41,880 nucleotides of DNA from Oceanospirillaceae bacterium (GTDB lineage Bacteria; Pseudomonadota; Gammaproteobacteria; Pseudomonadales; Balneatricaceae): NCBI GenBank assembly GCA_002686055.1, contig NYZU01000007.1, forward strand, positions 3,858 to 45,737, read 5' to 3'. Shown one piece after another: positions 8,415 to 16,306 of the stretch; position 1 is the first letter of the stretch; every line of letters starts with the position of its first letter. The notes beneath the pieces are model-generated. The model searched no databases. It was not told where the DNA came from and saw only the letters and a list, made by a program, of their open reading frames with translations. The position numbers and the translations under genes are program-made.

Positions 8415-9293
8415 GTGAAAACTTTATCTGACAATGTTAAAGGTATGCTCCTGATGAGCCTAAGCATGGCGGGCTTTACGCTTGCTGATGCTAATCTAAA
8501 AATGGCTTCTGAGTATGTTTCGACGGGCGTAATTACTTTGGCTTTGGGCCTTGGCGGCACAATTCTATTTTGGATTATGTTAGCCCGCAAAGGTGAACCC
8601 TTATTTAGCAGTGCTATATTTGAACCTCCCGTTATGCTTAGATCTGTTGGCGAAACAGTGGCCACAGTATTTATGGTCATGGCACTTACCTACTCTTCTT
8701 TTATTGCCGTCACTGTTATTGTGCAAACCTTGCCACTGTTGCTCACTTTATTTTCCCTTGTATTTCTGGGTGAAAAAGTAGGCATACAGCGTCTAAGCGC
8801 TGTCCTGCTAGGTTTTTGTGGCATGTTGATTATTATGCGGCCAGGTACCGATGGCTTCGATATATTCTCACTGTTCGCCGTACTAGCCGTGATGGGGATG
8901 GCGATGCGTGATATTGGTTCACGCTTAGCCGCTAAACATCATTCATCTGTGCGTTTAGCAGTATTTGGCACTATGGCACAAACCCTTGCTGGCTTAGTGT
9001 TTATGCTGTTTGAGCCAGCACCAAGCTGGCCCCCAATGATCGCCTGGGTATACCTGCTAGGCATGGTGTCACTGGCTAGCTTTGCTATTATTTTTGTCAC
9101 CAAAGCCATGCGCACTGGCGAAGTTTCCGCAGTTAGCCCATTCCGTTACACCCGTTTACTATTCGGCATCTTGGCTGGGGTACTTATATTTGGCGACTCA
9201 CTAGATAGATTTACCATTTTGGGCTCAGTTATTATTTTGTTAGCTGGGCTATATATCTGGCAGCGAGAGCAGCGACTAGGCACGAAAAAATAA
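8415..9293 (+). CDS. EamA/DMT-superfamily transporter
   Basis: A 292-residue integral membrane protein with about ten predicted transmembrane segments in two EamA repeats, the RhaT/YdcZ-like drug/metabolite transporter architecture and length. The start is GTG at 8415, preceded by AGGA at about 7 bp. It diverges from hpsN and shares the intergenic region carrying two LacI operators. It may therefore move DHPS inward or a product outward, but nothing in the sequence fixes substrate or direction. No TauE/SafE-type sulfite exporter and no intact TRAP transporter is seen nearby. It ends in a strong bidirectional terminator. Confidence 0.85.
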   Translation: MKTLSDNVKGMLLMSLSMAGFTLADANLKMASEYVSTGVITLALGLGGTILFWIMLARKGEPLFSSAIFEPPVMLRSVGETVATVFMVMALTYSSFIAVTVIVQTLPLLLTLFSLVFLGEKVGIQRLSAVLLGFCGMLIIMRPGTDGFDIFSLFAVLAVMGMAMRDIGSRLAAKHHSSVRLAVFGTMAQTLAGLVFMLFEPAPSWPPMIAWVYLLGMVSLASFAIIFVTKAMRTGEVSAVSPFRYTRLLFGILAGVLIFGDSLDRFTILGSVIILLAGLYIWQREQRLGTKK

Positions 9294-9306
9294 TTTCTAC
9301 ACATAT

Positions 9307-9334
9307 AAAAAAACCGCCCCAGGAGGCGGTTTTC
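9307..9334. terminator. Bidirectional intrinsic terminator
   Basis: AAAACCGCC and GGCGGTTTT form a perfect stem around CCAGGA, flanked by A-runs on one side and T-runs on the other. It can end both the DMT transporter transcript (+) and the proXWV transcript (-), which converge here. Confidence 0.92.
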
Positions 9335-9356
9335 TAATATCGGTAAATACTATGAT

Positions 9357-10403
9357 TTAACGATAGGTGGTTTCTGATTGACCATGGCCTTTCGGCCGCG
9401 CTATACCGCCAATCATATCGCCTAAAGTCACTTTACCAATGGCAGCGCCATCACGGGTAACCGTGGCTTCTGTTACACCAGAATCAGACATCATCGGCAA
9501 GGCGTCTTCTAGTATCATCTTGTGATCTAATGTTAGATCACTAGAGCTAGTGCCTTCTTCCATAACCGCTGACACCTGCAATACCCGAGCTCGGTTTATA
9601 TCCTTGATAAAGTCACGCACATAGTCGTCAGCTGGATTAAGCACAATCTCCTGTGGCGTCCCTTGTTGGATCACTGCCCCATCACGGAGAATAACAATAT
9701 TGTCACCAATGCGCAGAGCCTCATCCAAATCATGGGTAATAAAGATAATGGTTTTATGCAGCTCTTCTTGCAAATCCAGCAAGATATCTTGCATATCGTT
9801 ACGGATCAAAGGGTCCAAAGCCGAGAAAGCTTCATCCATCAAGAGGATTTCTGCATCTGTGGCTAAGGCCCGGGCCAAACCAACCCGTTGCTGCATCCCA
9901 CCTGATAATTGCGCCGGGAAATTAGCTTCAAAACCAGTAAGGCCCACTCGATCGATCCAACGCTGAGCTCGCTCATGCTGCTCTGGCACAGGCAGCTTCT
10001 TAACCTTTAAGCCATAGCATACATTGTCTAGTACCGTCCGATGGGGCAACAAAGCAAATTTTTGAAACACCATAGACATTTTACTGCGACGAAAATCTCT
10101 TAGCTGCTCATCAGACATAGCCAGAACATTTTCACCATCGATTAAGACTTCACCCGAGGTGGGCTCAATCAAACGGTTTAAATGACGAATCAAGGTTGAC
10201 TTACCTGATCCAGACAGCCCCATAATCACTTGAATTTTTCGTGCTGGAATATCGATATTAACATTTGATAAACCCAACACATGCTTGTAGTCATTTAACA
10301 GGTCTGCCTTGCTACAGCCGTTTTCTACATGCTGCACCATGGCTTTGCCATTACTACCAAAGATTTTATATAGATTTTTTATGGAAACCTTAACTTCAGA
10401 CAC
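9357..10403 (-). CDS. proV: Betaine-type ABC transporter ATP-binding protein
   Basis: The ATPase of a ProXWV-type importer. It has Walker A GLSGSGKST, the signature LSGGMQQRVGLARALA and Walker B EILLMDEAFSALDP, then a C-terminal CBS-like regulatory segment from about residue 290, shorter than the paired CBS domains of E. coli ProV. GTG at 10403 is chosen as start because AAGGAGG lies 5 bp before it and the mature sequence then begins VSEVKVSIKNLYKIFG. The longer frame back to 10457 would lie inside proW. It overlaps the proW stop by 8 bp, so the two are translationally coupled. Glycine betaine or a related quaternary or sulfonium osmolyte is the family-typical substrate. Confidence 0.9.
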   Translation of the reverse strand: MSEVKVSIKNLYKIFGSNGKAMVQHVENGCSKADLLNDYKHVLGLSNVNIDIPARKIQVIMGLSGSGKSTLIRHLNRLIEPTSGEVLIDGENVLAMSDEQLRDFRRSKMSMVFQKFALLPHRTVLDNVCYGLKVKKLPVPEQHERAQRWIDRVGLTGFEANFPAQLSGGMQQRVGLARALATDAEILLMDEAFSALDPLIRNDMQDILLDLQEELHKTIIFITHDLDEALRIGDNIVILRDGAVIQQGTPQEIVLNPADDYVRDFIKDINRARVLQVSAVMEEGTSSSDLTLDHKMILEDALPMMSDSGVTEATVTRDGAAIGKVTLGDMIGGIARPKGHGQSETTYR

Positions 10404-11286
10404 CGTGGCCTCCTTGACGGTGCTTCTGCAACCGCTTGCCATATGCTTGAGATACACGATCGAAAATAATCGCTAGGGCGACGATCGCCAAACCATTCAT
10501 TAAGCCTAAAGCTAAATATTGATTAGATATAGCTCGTAAAACCGGCACACCCAACCCTTTAACACCAATCATAGAGGCAATAACTACCATGGCTAAGGCC
10601 ATCATAATAGTTTGGTTTACCCCAGCAAATATATTCGGTAATGCTAATGGAATTTGGACATCAAAAAGTTTTTGTCTAGGGCTAGCACCAAAGGCATCAG
10701 CTGCTTCCAAAACCTCTTTATCCACCAGTCGAATACCTAAATTTGTTAAGCGTACAATGGGCGGTAAAGCGTATACACATACGGCTAGCAACCCAGGTAC
10801 CTTACCAATACCCAATAACATAATAATTGGAATCAAATATACAAAACTCGGTATAGTCTGCATTACATCCAGTATCGGAGTAATCGCCGTCTGCAAACGA
10901 TCAGAGCGCGCCATTAATATCCCTATGGGAATACCAACACCGATACAGACAATGGTTGCCACAGAAATAATAGCCACCGTAGCCATGGTATTTTCCCACA
11001 TACCTAGATAGCCAATAAGTAGGAATGAGGCAATTGTCCCCAACACCAGCCATAGACTACGAGAGCCAAGCCATGCTAAGGCTGCAAATATCAAAATCAT
11101 AAATGGCCATGGAATAGTAAGCATTAACTTTTCCAATCCCACCATAAAATGTAGCAAAGGCTCAAAGAACCCTTCTATACTGTCACCATTAGCACGAGAA
11201 AACTCCCGAAACGACTGGTCAATACCTTTTTTAAGATCACGCAGGTCCTGACGTCCCATTTCCGGAAATTCAGATAGAAAATCCAT
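10396..11286 (-). CDS. proW: Betaine-type ABC transporter permease
   Basis: A 296-residue inner-membrane permease of the ProW/OpuAB family, with the binding-protein-dependent transport signature in the cytoplasmic loop (EAADAFGASPRQKLFDVQIP). The soluble N-terminal ~60 residues before the first membrane segment are typical of ProW. AGGAG lies 6 bp before the ATG. It follows proX after a 148-bp gap that carries a terminator-like hairpin, and overlaps proV. Confidence 0.9.
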   Translation of the reverse strand: MDFLSEFPEMGRQDLRDLKKGIDQSFREFSRANGDSIEGFFEPLLHFMVGLEKLMLTIPWPFMILIFAALAWLGSRSLWLVLGTIASFLLIGYLGMWENTMATVAIISVATIVCIGVGIPIGILMARSDRLQTAITPILDVMQTIPSFVYLIPIIMLLGIGKVPGLLAVCVYALPPIVRLTNLGIRLVDKEVLEAADAFGASPRQKLFDVQIPLALPNIFAGVNQTIMMALAMVVIASMIGVKGLGVPVLRAISNQYLALGLMNGLAIVALAIIFDRVSQAYGKRLQKHRQGGHGV

Positions 11287-11380
11287 GCTTAACTCCTAAT
11301 CTGCAATCATATGCCGCAAGGGCTTATGCAACAGGTTTTTAATTAAATGCCTATAACCATGTAGCCATCAAGTATTTATA

Positions 11381-11413
11381 AAAAAGGCCCAGCAACCAAT
11401 TGGTGTGGGCCTT
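11381..11413 (-). terminator. Hairpin with T-run between proX and proW
   Basis: AAGGCCCA and TGGGCCTT pair around a loop that itself contains the palindrome CCAATTGG. On the minus strand five T residues follow. Placed after proX and before proW, it should reduce transcription into the membrane components and stabilise the proX message, giving excess binding protein. Confidence 0.8.
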
Positions 11414-11434
11414 ATATTTTAATGCCAATCCTAA

Positions 11435-12433
11435 TTATAGAGCAGCTTTGATCTTGGCAGCTGCGTCAGCAGATACCCATGGACCCCAAACATCTTCATG
11501 TTGCTCTAGGAAAGCAAAGGCAGCATCTTCACCAGTAGCTTGGTTGTCATCCATATATACCAACATACCGTTCATAGCAGCACCTGGGAAGGTACGCTTG
11601 CTGAAGTAATCTGCAGCACCGCCATGAGACTTGATCTCATCTGTTACCACAGTGTTTACAACTGACTCAGTCCAAGAGGAAGGTTGTGGATCAGCACATT
11701 CTTGCTCAGGCTTAACAATACAGTTATCCCAGTTGTCAGCACCACCCCACTCAACACCAAAGTCGATAGCTTCTAGACCATAACGACCTGCTAAGGCAGT
11801 TGGTGACCAGTAGTAACCCATCCAGTTATCACCACGCTCAACAGCCTTAGCCACGGAGCCGTCTAGACCAGCAGCAGAACCTGGATCAACCAGTTTCCAA
11901 CCTTTGGCTTCCATATCAAATGCGCGGAATAGGTTAGCCGTAGCTAATTGACAACCCCAACCTGCTGGACAACCAACAAGGGCACCTTTAGAAGGATCTT
12001 CAGCATCTGGGAACAGTTCTGGATGCTCAAGAATATCCATCACAGTTTTGATATTTGGATTGTTAGCAATGAAATAATCAGGCACGAACCAGCCTTCACC
12101 GGCACCAACGATTGGGCCTTCATTCACAACGTGTAAACGGCCTTCAGCTACAGCTGCATTTAGAGGAGTTGCAACAGCGTTAGCCCACAGCTCAGGAGCA
12201 ACCATTGGTTGACCCTTTTCGTTCATAGATGCAAAAGTAGTCATTGTTGCGCCTGGCACCAATTCCACTTCACAACCATAACCTTCTTCTAAAATGATTT
12301 TATCGACATTAGCCATCAACTCGGCAGAGGCCCAGTTCATTTCCGCAATGGTAATTTCACCACAGCTAGCGATGGCACCTTGAGACAGAGCGAATGCACC
12401 TGCAACGGCAACACCTTTTACATACTTATTCAT
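11435..12433 (-). CDS. proX: Betaine-type ABC transporter substrate-binding protein
   Basis: A 332-residue periplasmic protein with a Sec signal peptide (residues 1 to ~22, ending around AIAS) and the OpuAC/ProX fold: ITIAEMNWASAELMANVDKI, PGATMTTF, ELWANAV, and tryptophan-rich segments (GYYWSPTALAG) that in this family build the aromatic cage for quaternary ammonium. AGGAG lies 5 bp before the ATG. It is the first gene of the unit and is followed by an attenuating hairpin. Glycine betaine/proline betaine is the default substrate. Being next to the DHPS module raises, but does not show, the possibility of another osmolyte. Confidence 0.88.
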   Translation of the reverse strand: MNKYVKGVAVAGAFALSQGAIASCGEITIAEMNWASAELMANVDKIILEEGYGCEVELVPGATMTTFASMNEKGQPMVAPELWANAVATPLNAAVAEGRLHVVNEGPIVGAGEGWFVPDYFIANNPNIKTVMDILEHPELFPDAEDPSKGALVGCPAGWGCQLATANLFRAFDMEAKGWKLVDPGSAAGLDGSVAKAVERGDNWMGYYWSPTALAGRYGLEAIDFGVEWGGADNWDNCIVKPEQECADPQPSSWTESVVNTVVTDEIKSHGGAADYFSKRTFPGAAMNGMLVYMDDNQATGEDAAFAFLEQHEDVWGPWVSADAAAKIKAAL

Positions 12434-13171
12434 ACATACTCCTAATTATTGTTTTTATCCAGCCCCAAAAAGAGACGCAAAGAGTATCTACTACATAAGC
12501 TATTTACCAACCTATTGGTTATCAACAGGTATAAAGGTCGCAAGCCAAATTTGCTTACTAACTAAGTTCTAATGCCTACACTCTATTGCGTATTTCAAAG
12601 GGTCTCATATAGATAAAATAAATCAATTATTGATTACGACATAGTATTTAACTAAATACGACATTCATCGAATAAAGTGTCATAAAGCCTACGCCTTCGG
12701 ACAAGGAGACCGGTTATTGAATAACCCTTTGTCCTTCTTCTAGCATAACAATTGCTTTCATAAAAAACAAAGGAATACGTAAAATACTCAAATAAATAGA
12801 AAAACTATTTTTATCAGACAGATAGTAATACTTTTTAACCCACTGAGATCATTAATTAAACCGCAAAGCATTAAGAGTTTAATGCATATACATTGTAAAA
12901 AATCAGATCCACCTGATATGTATTAAATTCGCAGATCAGCAGATTAGGGGGTTTGTTGCTAATTATGTATGCCGACTAGGCAAAAAATAACGTGAAGTTG
13001 AAGGGCGTTTAATTGAAGCTGAGTACTAGTCCAGAGTATCTGTATTTTAGCCATCATCTTCAAGGGCAAGTTAACCGGCTAGCCGCAAAAGAATATCCTA
13101 ATGGTGTATATCTTCTAATGGCTAACCGCTTAATTTATAGTGACCAAATAACAGTGGCACTTAAGCCGCTG
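12434..13171. other. 738-bp gene-free region between nirD and proX
   Basis: I find no supportable gene here. It must hold the proX promoter (minus strand). Two structures stand out: the palindrome ACCAACCTATTGGT at 12506-12519, a possible operator about 75-85 bp upstream of proX, and the nested inverted repeat at 12699-12734. The 3' end of nirD and the first bases beyond it form an imperfect inverted repeat (13144-13179) without a T-run. The rest is AT-rich and unremarkable. Confidence 0.6.
12699..12734. repeat. Nested inverted repeat of unknown role upstream of proX
   Basis: GGACAAGG and CCTTTGTCC form an outer stem around GGTTATTGAATAACC, a perfect 7-bp inner stem. No T-run follows on either strand, so a simple terminator is unlikely. 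It lies about 265 bp upstream of proX and downstream of nirD on the same strand; it could be part of a leader RNA or a protein site. Confidence 0.5.
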
Positions 13172-13501
13172 CTATTTGGCTTCAAGGACAACCATATTAT
13201 CAATAACCTGAGTTTTATATACGGGAATGGATACAGTTTCATCCTCAAGACACTGACCTGTCTGCAGATTAAAATGCTGCTTATACATCGGCGAAGCAAC
13301 GGTAACTTGATCATCTAATTGCGCCATCAAACCCCGCGATAATACATTTGCGTCACTAAATGGGTCATAATTACCAATGGCATAAATTTGGTCACTTTCC
13401 GCCTCGCGAAATACCGCCACTTGTTGCTCATTGATTTTCGCACACACACCGCTATTGGGGACAATATCGTCTAATGCACATACTTTGATCCAAGTCATCA
13501 T
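13172..13501 (-). CDS. nirD: Nitrite reductase [NAD(P)H] small subunit
   Basis: The 109-residue small subunit of assimilatory NADH-nitrite reductase, with a Rieske-like fold. It is recognisable by WIKVCALDDIVPNSGVCAKI, VAVFREAESDQIYAI and NYDPFSDANVLSRG. The length is normal. It begins 8 bp after nirB, with AGGAG before the ATG, and completes the nirBD unit that reduces nitrite to ammonium in the cytoplasm. Confidence 0.95.
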   Translation of the reverse strand: MMTWIKVCALDDIVPNSGVCAKINEQQVAVFREAESDQIYAIGNYDPFSDANVLSRGLMAQLDDQVTVASPMYKQHFNLQTGQCLEDETVSIPVYKTQVIDNMVVLEAK

Positions 13502-13509
13502 ATTCTCCT

Positions 13510-16062
13510 TTAGCCTGCTTTGGCGATTAAATGAGCTCTTTCATCAACCGTCGCCGGACGCGGCTGACCCCGTTCCGAAACATAAACAAGATTTTCGTCA
13601 CTATCAGGGGAGTTAATAAAGTGAGAGAAACGCTTCAGCTTTTCTGGATCTTCGATAGTGGTTGCCCACTCACACTGATAATTTTCGATATTAAGCAGCA
13701 TTTCTTTCTCGAGCTCATTAACAATACCCAAACTGTCATCGATAATAACTTCGCGTAAATAATCCAAACCACCTTCCATATTTTCCATCCATACGGAGGT
13801 TCTTTGCAGTCGATCAGCGGTACGTATATAGAACATCATTAATCTATCAATATATTGAATTAATGTTTCCCGATCTAAATCTGTCGCGAACAGATCACCA
13901 TGCCTTGGCTTCATGCCGCCATTACCACAGACATATAAGTTCCAACCATTTTCTGTGGCTATAACACCAAAGTCTTTGGACTGGGCTTCAGCACATTCGC
14001 GCGTACAACCAGATACCGCAAACTTTATTTTGTGCGGGGCACGGACACCTTTATAACGATTCTCAATATCGATCGCCAAACCAACAGAGTCATCTACGCC
14101 ATAACGACACCAGGTACTACCCACACATGATTTTACCGTCCGCACTGACTTGCCATAGGCCTGGCCTGTTTCAAATCCAGCCGCAACCAAACGCCGCCAA
14201 ATATCTGGCAACTGATGTAGTCGCGCACCAAACAGGTCAACCCTTTGGCCACCTGTAATTTTGGTATAGAGATTAAAATCACGGGCTACTTCACCCAGTA
14301 TAATAAGTTTTTCCGGGGTAATTTCACCACCGGCAACCCGAGGCACAACAGAATAAGTACCATCTTTTTGAATATTGCCTAAATAGGCATCGTTGGTATC
14401 TTGGAGACCGACATGCTGGTCTTTTAGCACATACTCATTCCAGCAACTAGCTAAAATCGAACCAATGGCTGGCTTACAAATCTCACAGCCTTGGCCTTGG
14501 CCATACTTTTCTAACATTTCGCTAAAGGTTTTAATGCCTTCGACCCGAATCAAATGATAAATCTCTTGGCGGGTATAAGGGAAATGTTCACAAATATCAC
14601 GATTTACCTCAACGCCAAGGGCCTCCAGTTCATGATTCACCACACTGGTCATTAAGGGCACACAACCACCACAACCAGTACCGGCTTTGGTATCGCTTTT
14701 TACGTCACCAACAGAACAGCAACCAGACTTCACTGAGGCGCTGATATCCCCTTTACTGACATCATGACAGGAACAAATTTGCGCCGTTTCTGGTAACGCA
14801 TCAACACCTAGACCACCGACATCTTCACCCATACTCGGCAGAATTAATGATTCGGGACTAGCAGGTAAAGCAATACTATTTAAACAATATTGCAGCAAGG
14901 TACCGTATTCTTCGGCATCACCAACTAAAACTGCACCTATTACATGTTTACCATCAGGACTGACGACTAGTTTTTTATAAACACCATTGGGGTCATTTTT
15001 GTAGGTATAACATTGCGCACCGGGAGTAGCCGCATGGGCATCGCCAATGGACGCAACATCAACCCCCATAAGCTTTAACTTGGTACTCATATCAGCACCT
15101 GAGAAAGGCACTTCATTACCAACAAGGTGGGCGACAGCGGTTTTCGCCATAGCATAACCTGGCGCTACCAAGCCAAATATACGTTCTTGCCACAGGGCAC
15201 ATTCACCAATGGCGTAAACATCTTTATCTGAGGTTTGGCAATGATCATTGATCATTATTCCACCACGAGGGCCGACATCCAGCTCACTGTCACGAGCTAA
15301 GGCGTCTTGGGGACGAATACCAGCAGAAAACAAGACTAAATCTGTTTCTAATTCTGTACCATCGGCAAATTCCAACTTGTGAATGGATGCTTCACCATCA
15401 GTAATACAATTTGTGGCTTTAGATAGGTGAACACTTACCCCAAGCTCTTCAATTTTCTTTTTCAGCAGGGCGCCGCCATCATCATCAACTTGCACTGCCA
15501 TTAAACGTGGGGCAAATTCCACCACATGAGTTTCTAAGCCTAAATCTTTTAAGGCTTTGGCTGCTTCTAGACCCAATAATCCACCACCAATAACAACGCC
15601 TTTTTTAGCCCCGCTAGTAGCTGCTTGGGTAATATCTTCTAAATCTTCAATGGTGCGGTAAACAAAGCAATTTTGTCGATCATTACCAGTAATAGGTGGT
15701 ACAAAGGGATAGGAACCGGTGGCTAAAACAAGCTTATCGTAACTAACCGTAAGCCCTTTCGTGGAGGTTACGGTTTTCGCCCCACGATCTATGCTCTCAA
15801 CACGATCATGCAAATATACTTTTACCCCTGCTGTAGCGTAACTTTGTGGGTCGGCGAGGCTTAAGTCATCGGCATTACGGTTAACAAAATATTCACTTAA
15901 ATGAACACGATCGTAGGCCAGTCTGGGTTCTTCGCTAAAGGTATGTATTTCAAATTGATCTGTATTTTCGCTGGCCAAAAGTGACTCGATAAATTGATGG
16001 CCAACCATTCCATTACCTACGACTACCACCTTCGTTGTGCTTATAGTTGTAGCAAGACTCAT
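13510..16062 (-). CDS. nirB: Nitrite reductase [NAD(P)H] large subunit
   Basis: An 850-residue siroheme nitrite reductase that reduces nitrite to ammonium. Domains in order are: FAD/NAD oxidoreductase (VVVVGNGMVGHQF at the N-terminus, VVIGGGLLGLEAAKAL near residue 150); a BFD-type [2Fe-2S] segment (CSCHDVSKGD, then GTGCGGCVP); a second cysteine cluster (GQGCEICKP); and the C-terminal siroheme/[4Fe-4S] half with CVGSTWCRYG and GCTRECAEA supplying the four cluster cysteines. The length is typical of NirB. The start at 16062 has GAGGGG about 10 bp upstream. A sigma-54 promoter and an attenuator-like leader precede it. Confidence 0.96.
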   Translation of the reverse strand: MSLATTISTTKVVVVGNGMVGHQFIESLLASENTDQFEIHTFSEEPRLAYDRVHLSEYFVNRNADDLSLADPQSYATAGVKVYLHDRVESIDRGAKTVTSTKGLTVSYDKLVLATGSYPFVPPITGNDRQNCFVYRTIEDLEDITQAATSGAKKGVVIGGGLLGLEAAKALKDLGLETHVVEFAPRLMAVQVDDDGGALLKKKIEELGVSVHLSKATNCITDGEASIHKLEFADGTELETDLVLFSAGIRPQDALARDSELDVGPRGGIMINDHCQTSDKDVYAIGECALWQERIFGLVAPGYAMAKTAVAHLVGNEVPFSGADMSTKLKLMGVDVASIGDAHAATPGAQCYTYKNDPNGVYKKLVVSPDGKHVIGAVLVGDAEEYGTLLQYCLNSIALPASPESLILPSMGEDVGGLGVDALPETAQICSCHDVSKGDISASVKSGCCSVGDVKSDTKAGTGCGGCVPLMTSVVNHELEALGVEVNRDICEHFPYTRQEIYHLIRVEGIKTFSEMLEKYGQGQGCEICKPAIGSILASCWNEYVLKDQHVGLQDTNDAYLGNIQKDGTYSVVPRVAGGEITPEKLIILGEVARDFNLYTKITGGQRVDLFGARLHQLPDIWRRLVAAGFETGQAYGKSVRTVKSCVGSTWCRYGVDDSVGLAIDIENRYKGVRAPHKIKFAVSGCTRECAEAQSKDFGVIATENGWNLYVCGNGGMKPRHGDLFATDLDRETLIQYIDRLMMFYIRTADRLQRTSVWMENMEGGLDYLREVIIDDSLGIVNELEKEMLLNIENYQCEWATTIEDPEKLKRFSHFINSPDSDENLVYVSERGQPRPATVDERAHLIAKAG

Positions 16063-16100
16063 CTAGAGAAACCCCTCTCATTTATAAAAACAGCGCCCAC

Positions 16101-16130
16101 AAAAAAAACCGATCACATTGCTGTGATCGG
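16101..16130 (-). terminator. Leader terminator (attenuator) in front of nirB
   Basis: A perfect 9-bp stem, CCGATCACA/TGTGATCGG, with a 4-nt loop, followed on the minus strand by eight T residues. It lies between the nirB sigma-54 promoter and the nirB start, so it would abort nirBD transcription unless antiterminated. It could also be read as the end of nasR, but it lies downstream of the predicted nirB start site. Confidence 0.85.
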
Positions 16131-16132
16131 AG

Positions 16133-16144
16133 GACGTCGTTGTC
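16133..16144 (-). promoter_or_regulatory. Candidate ANTAR (NasR) RNA hairpin, nirB leader
   Basis: On the minus strand GAC-AACGAC-GTC forms a 3-bp stem with a hexaloop having A at position 1 and G at position 4, as in ANTAR-bound RNA. It ends 2 nt before the terminator stem. The same arrangement occurs in front of nasF and nasA. Confidence 0.55.
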
Positions 16145-16169
16145 TTGGATTATGATTCACCTAATATAA

Positions 16170-16185
16170 TGCAAGCCACATGCCA
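16170..16185 (-). promoter_or_regulatory. Sigma-54 promoter of nirBD
   Basis: The minus strand reads TGGCATGTGGCTTGCA, with GG and GC 10 bp apart: one mismatch to the TGGCACGN4TTGCA consensus. Transcription should start near 16159, giving a leader of about 97 nt that contains the hairpin and terminator. Confidence 0.8.
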
Positions 16186-16289
16186 AAAAACATAAAGGCA
16201 TATAAAACAAACAATTAGGGAAATAAATTTTTTTTAACCAGCCATACACGCACTTTGTTTGCTCACGGGTGGACAGATACACTATCTAG

Positions 16290-16306
16290 CGCCCGATTTT
16301 AGTGCA
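16290..16306. promoter_or_regulatory. Possible NtrC site upstream of nirB
   Basis: CGCCCGATTTTAGTGCA matches about 13 of 17 positions of the NtrC consensus TGCACYW4TGGTGCA. It lies 131-147 bp upstream of the predicted nirB start, a typical enhancer distance and close to that of the site upstream of nasF. The match is imperfect. Confidence 0.4.

Noticed and set aside
12690-12740. Glycine riboswitch, suggested by TGTCCGAAGGC-like words
   Set aside because: Only short words agree; the paired helices and second aptamer of the glycine riboswitch are not found.
13144-13179. Imperfect inverted repeat at the end of nirD as a terminator
   Set aside because: The stem has mismatches and no T-run follows on the minus strand; left as an unexplained repeat.
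13013-13318. Open frame of 101 codons on the plus strand
   Set aside because: It lies largely antisense to nirD, has no ribosome-binding site and resembles no family; nirD is certain.
16109-16130. Simple terminator of nasR
   Set aside because: It is downstream of a convincing nirB sigma-54 promoter and matches the attenuator layout of two other leaders, so the leader role explains it better, though it could do both.
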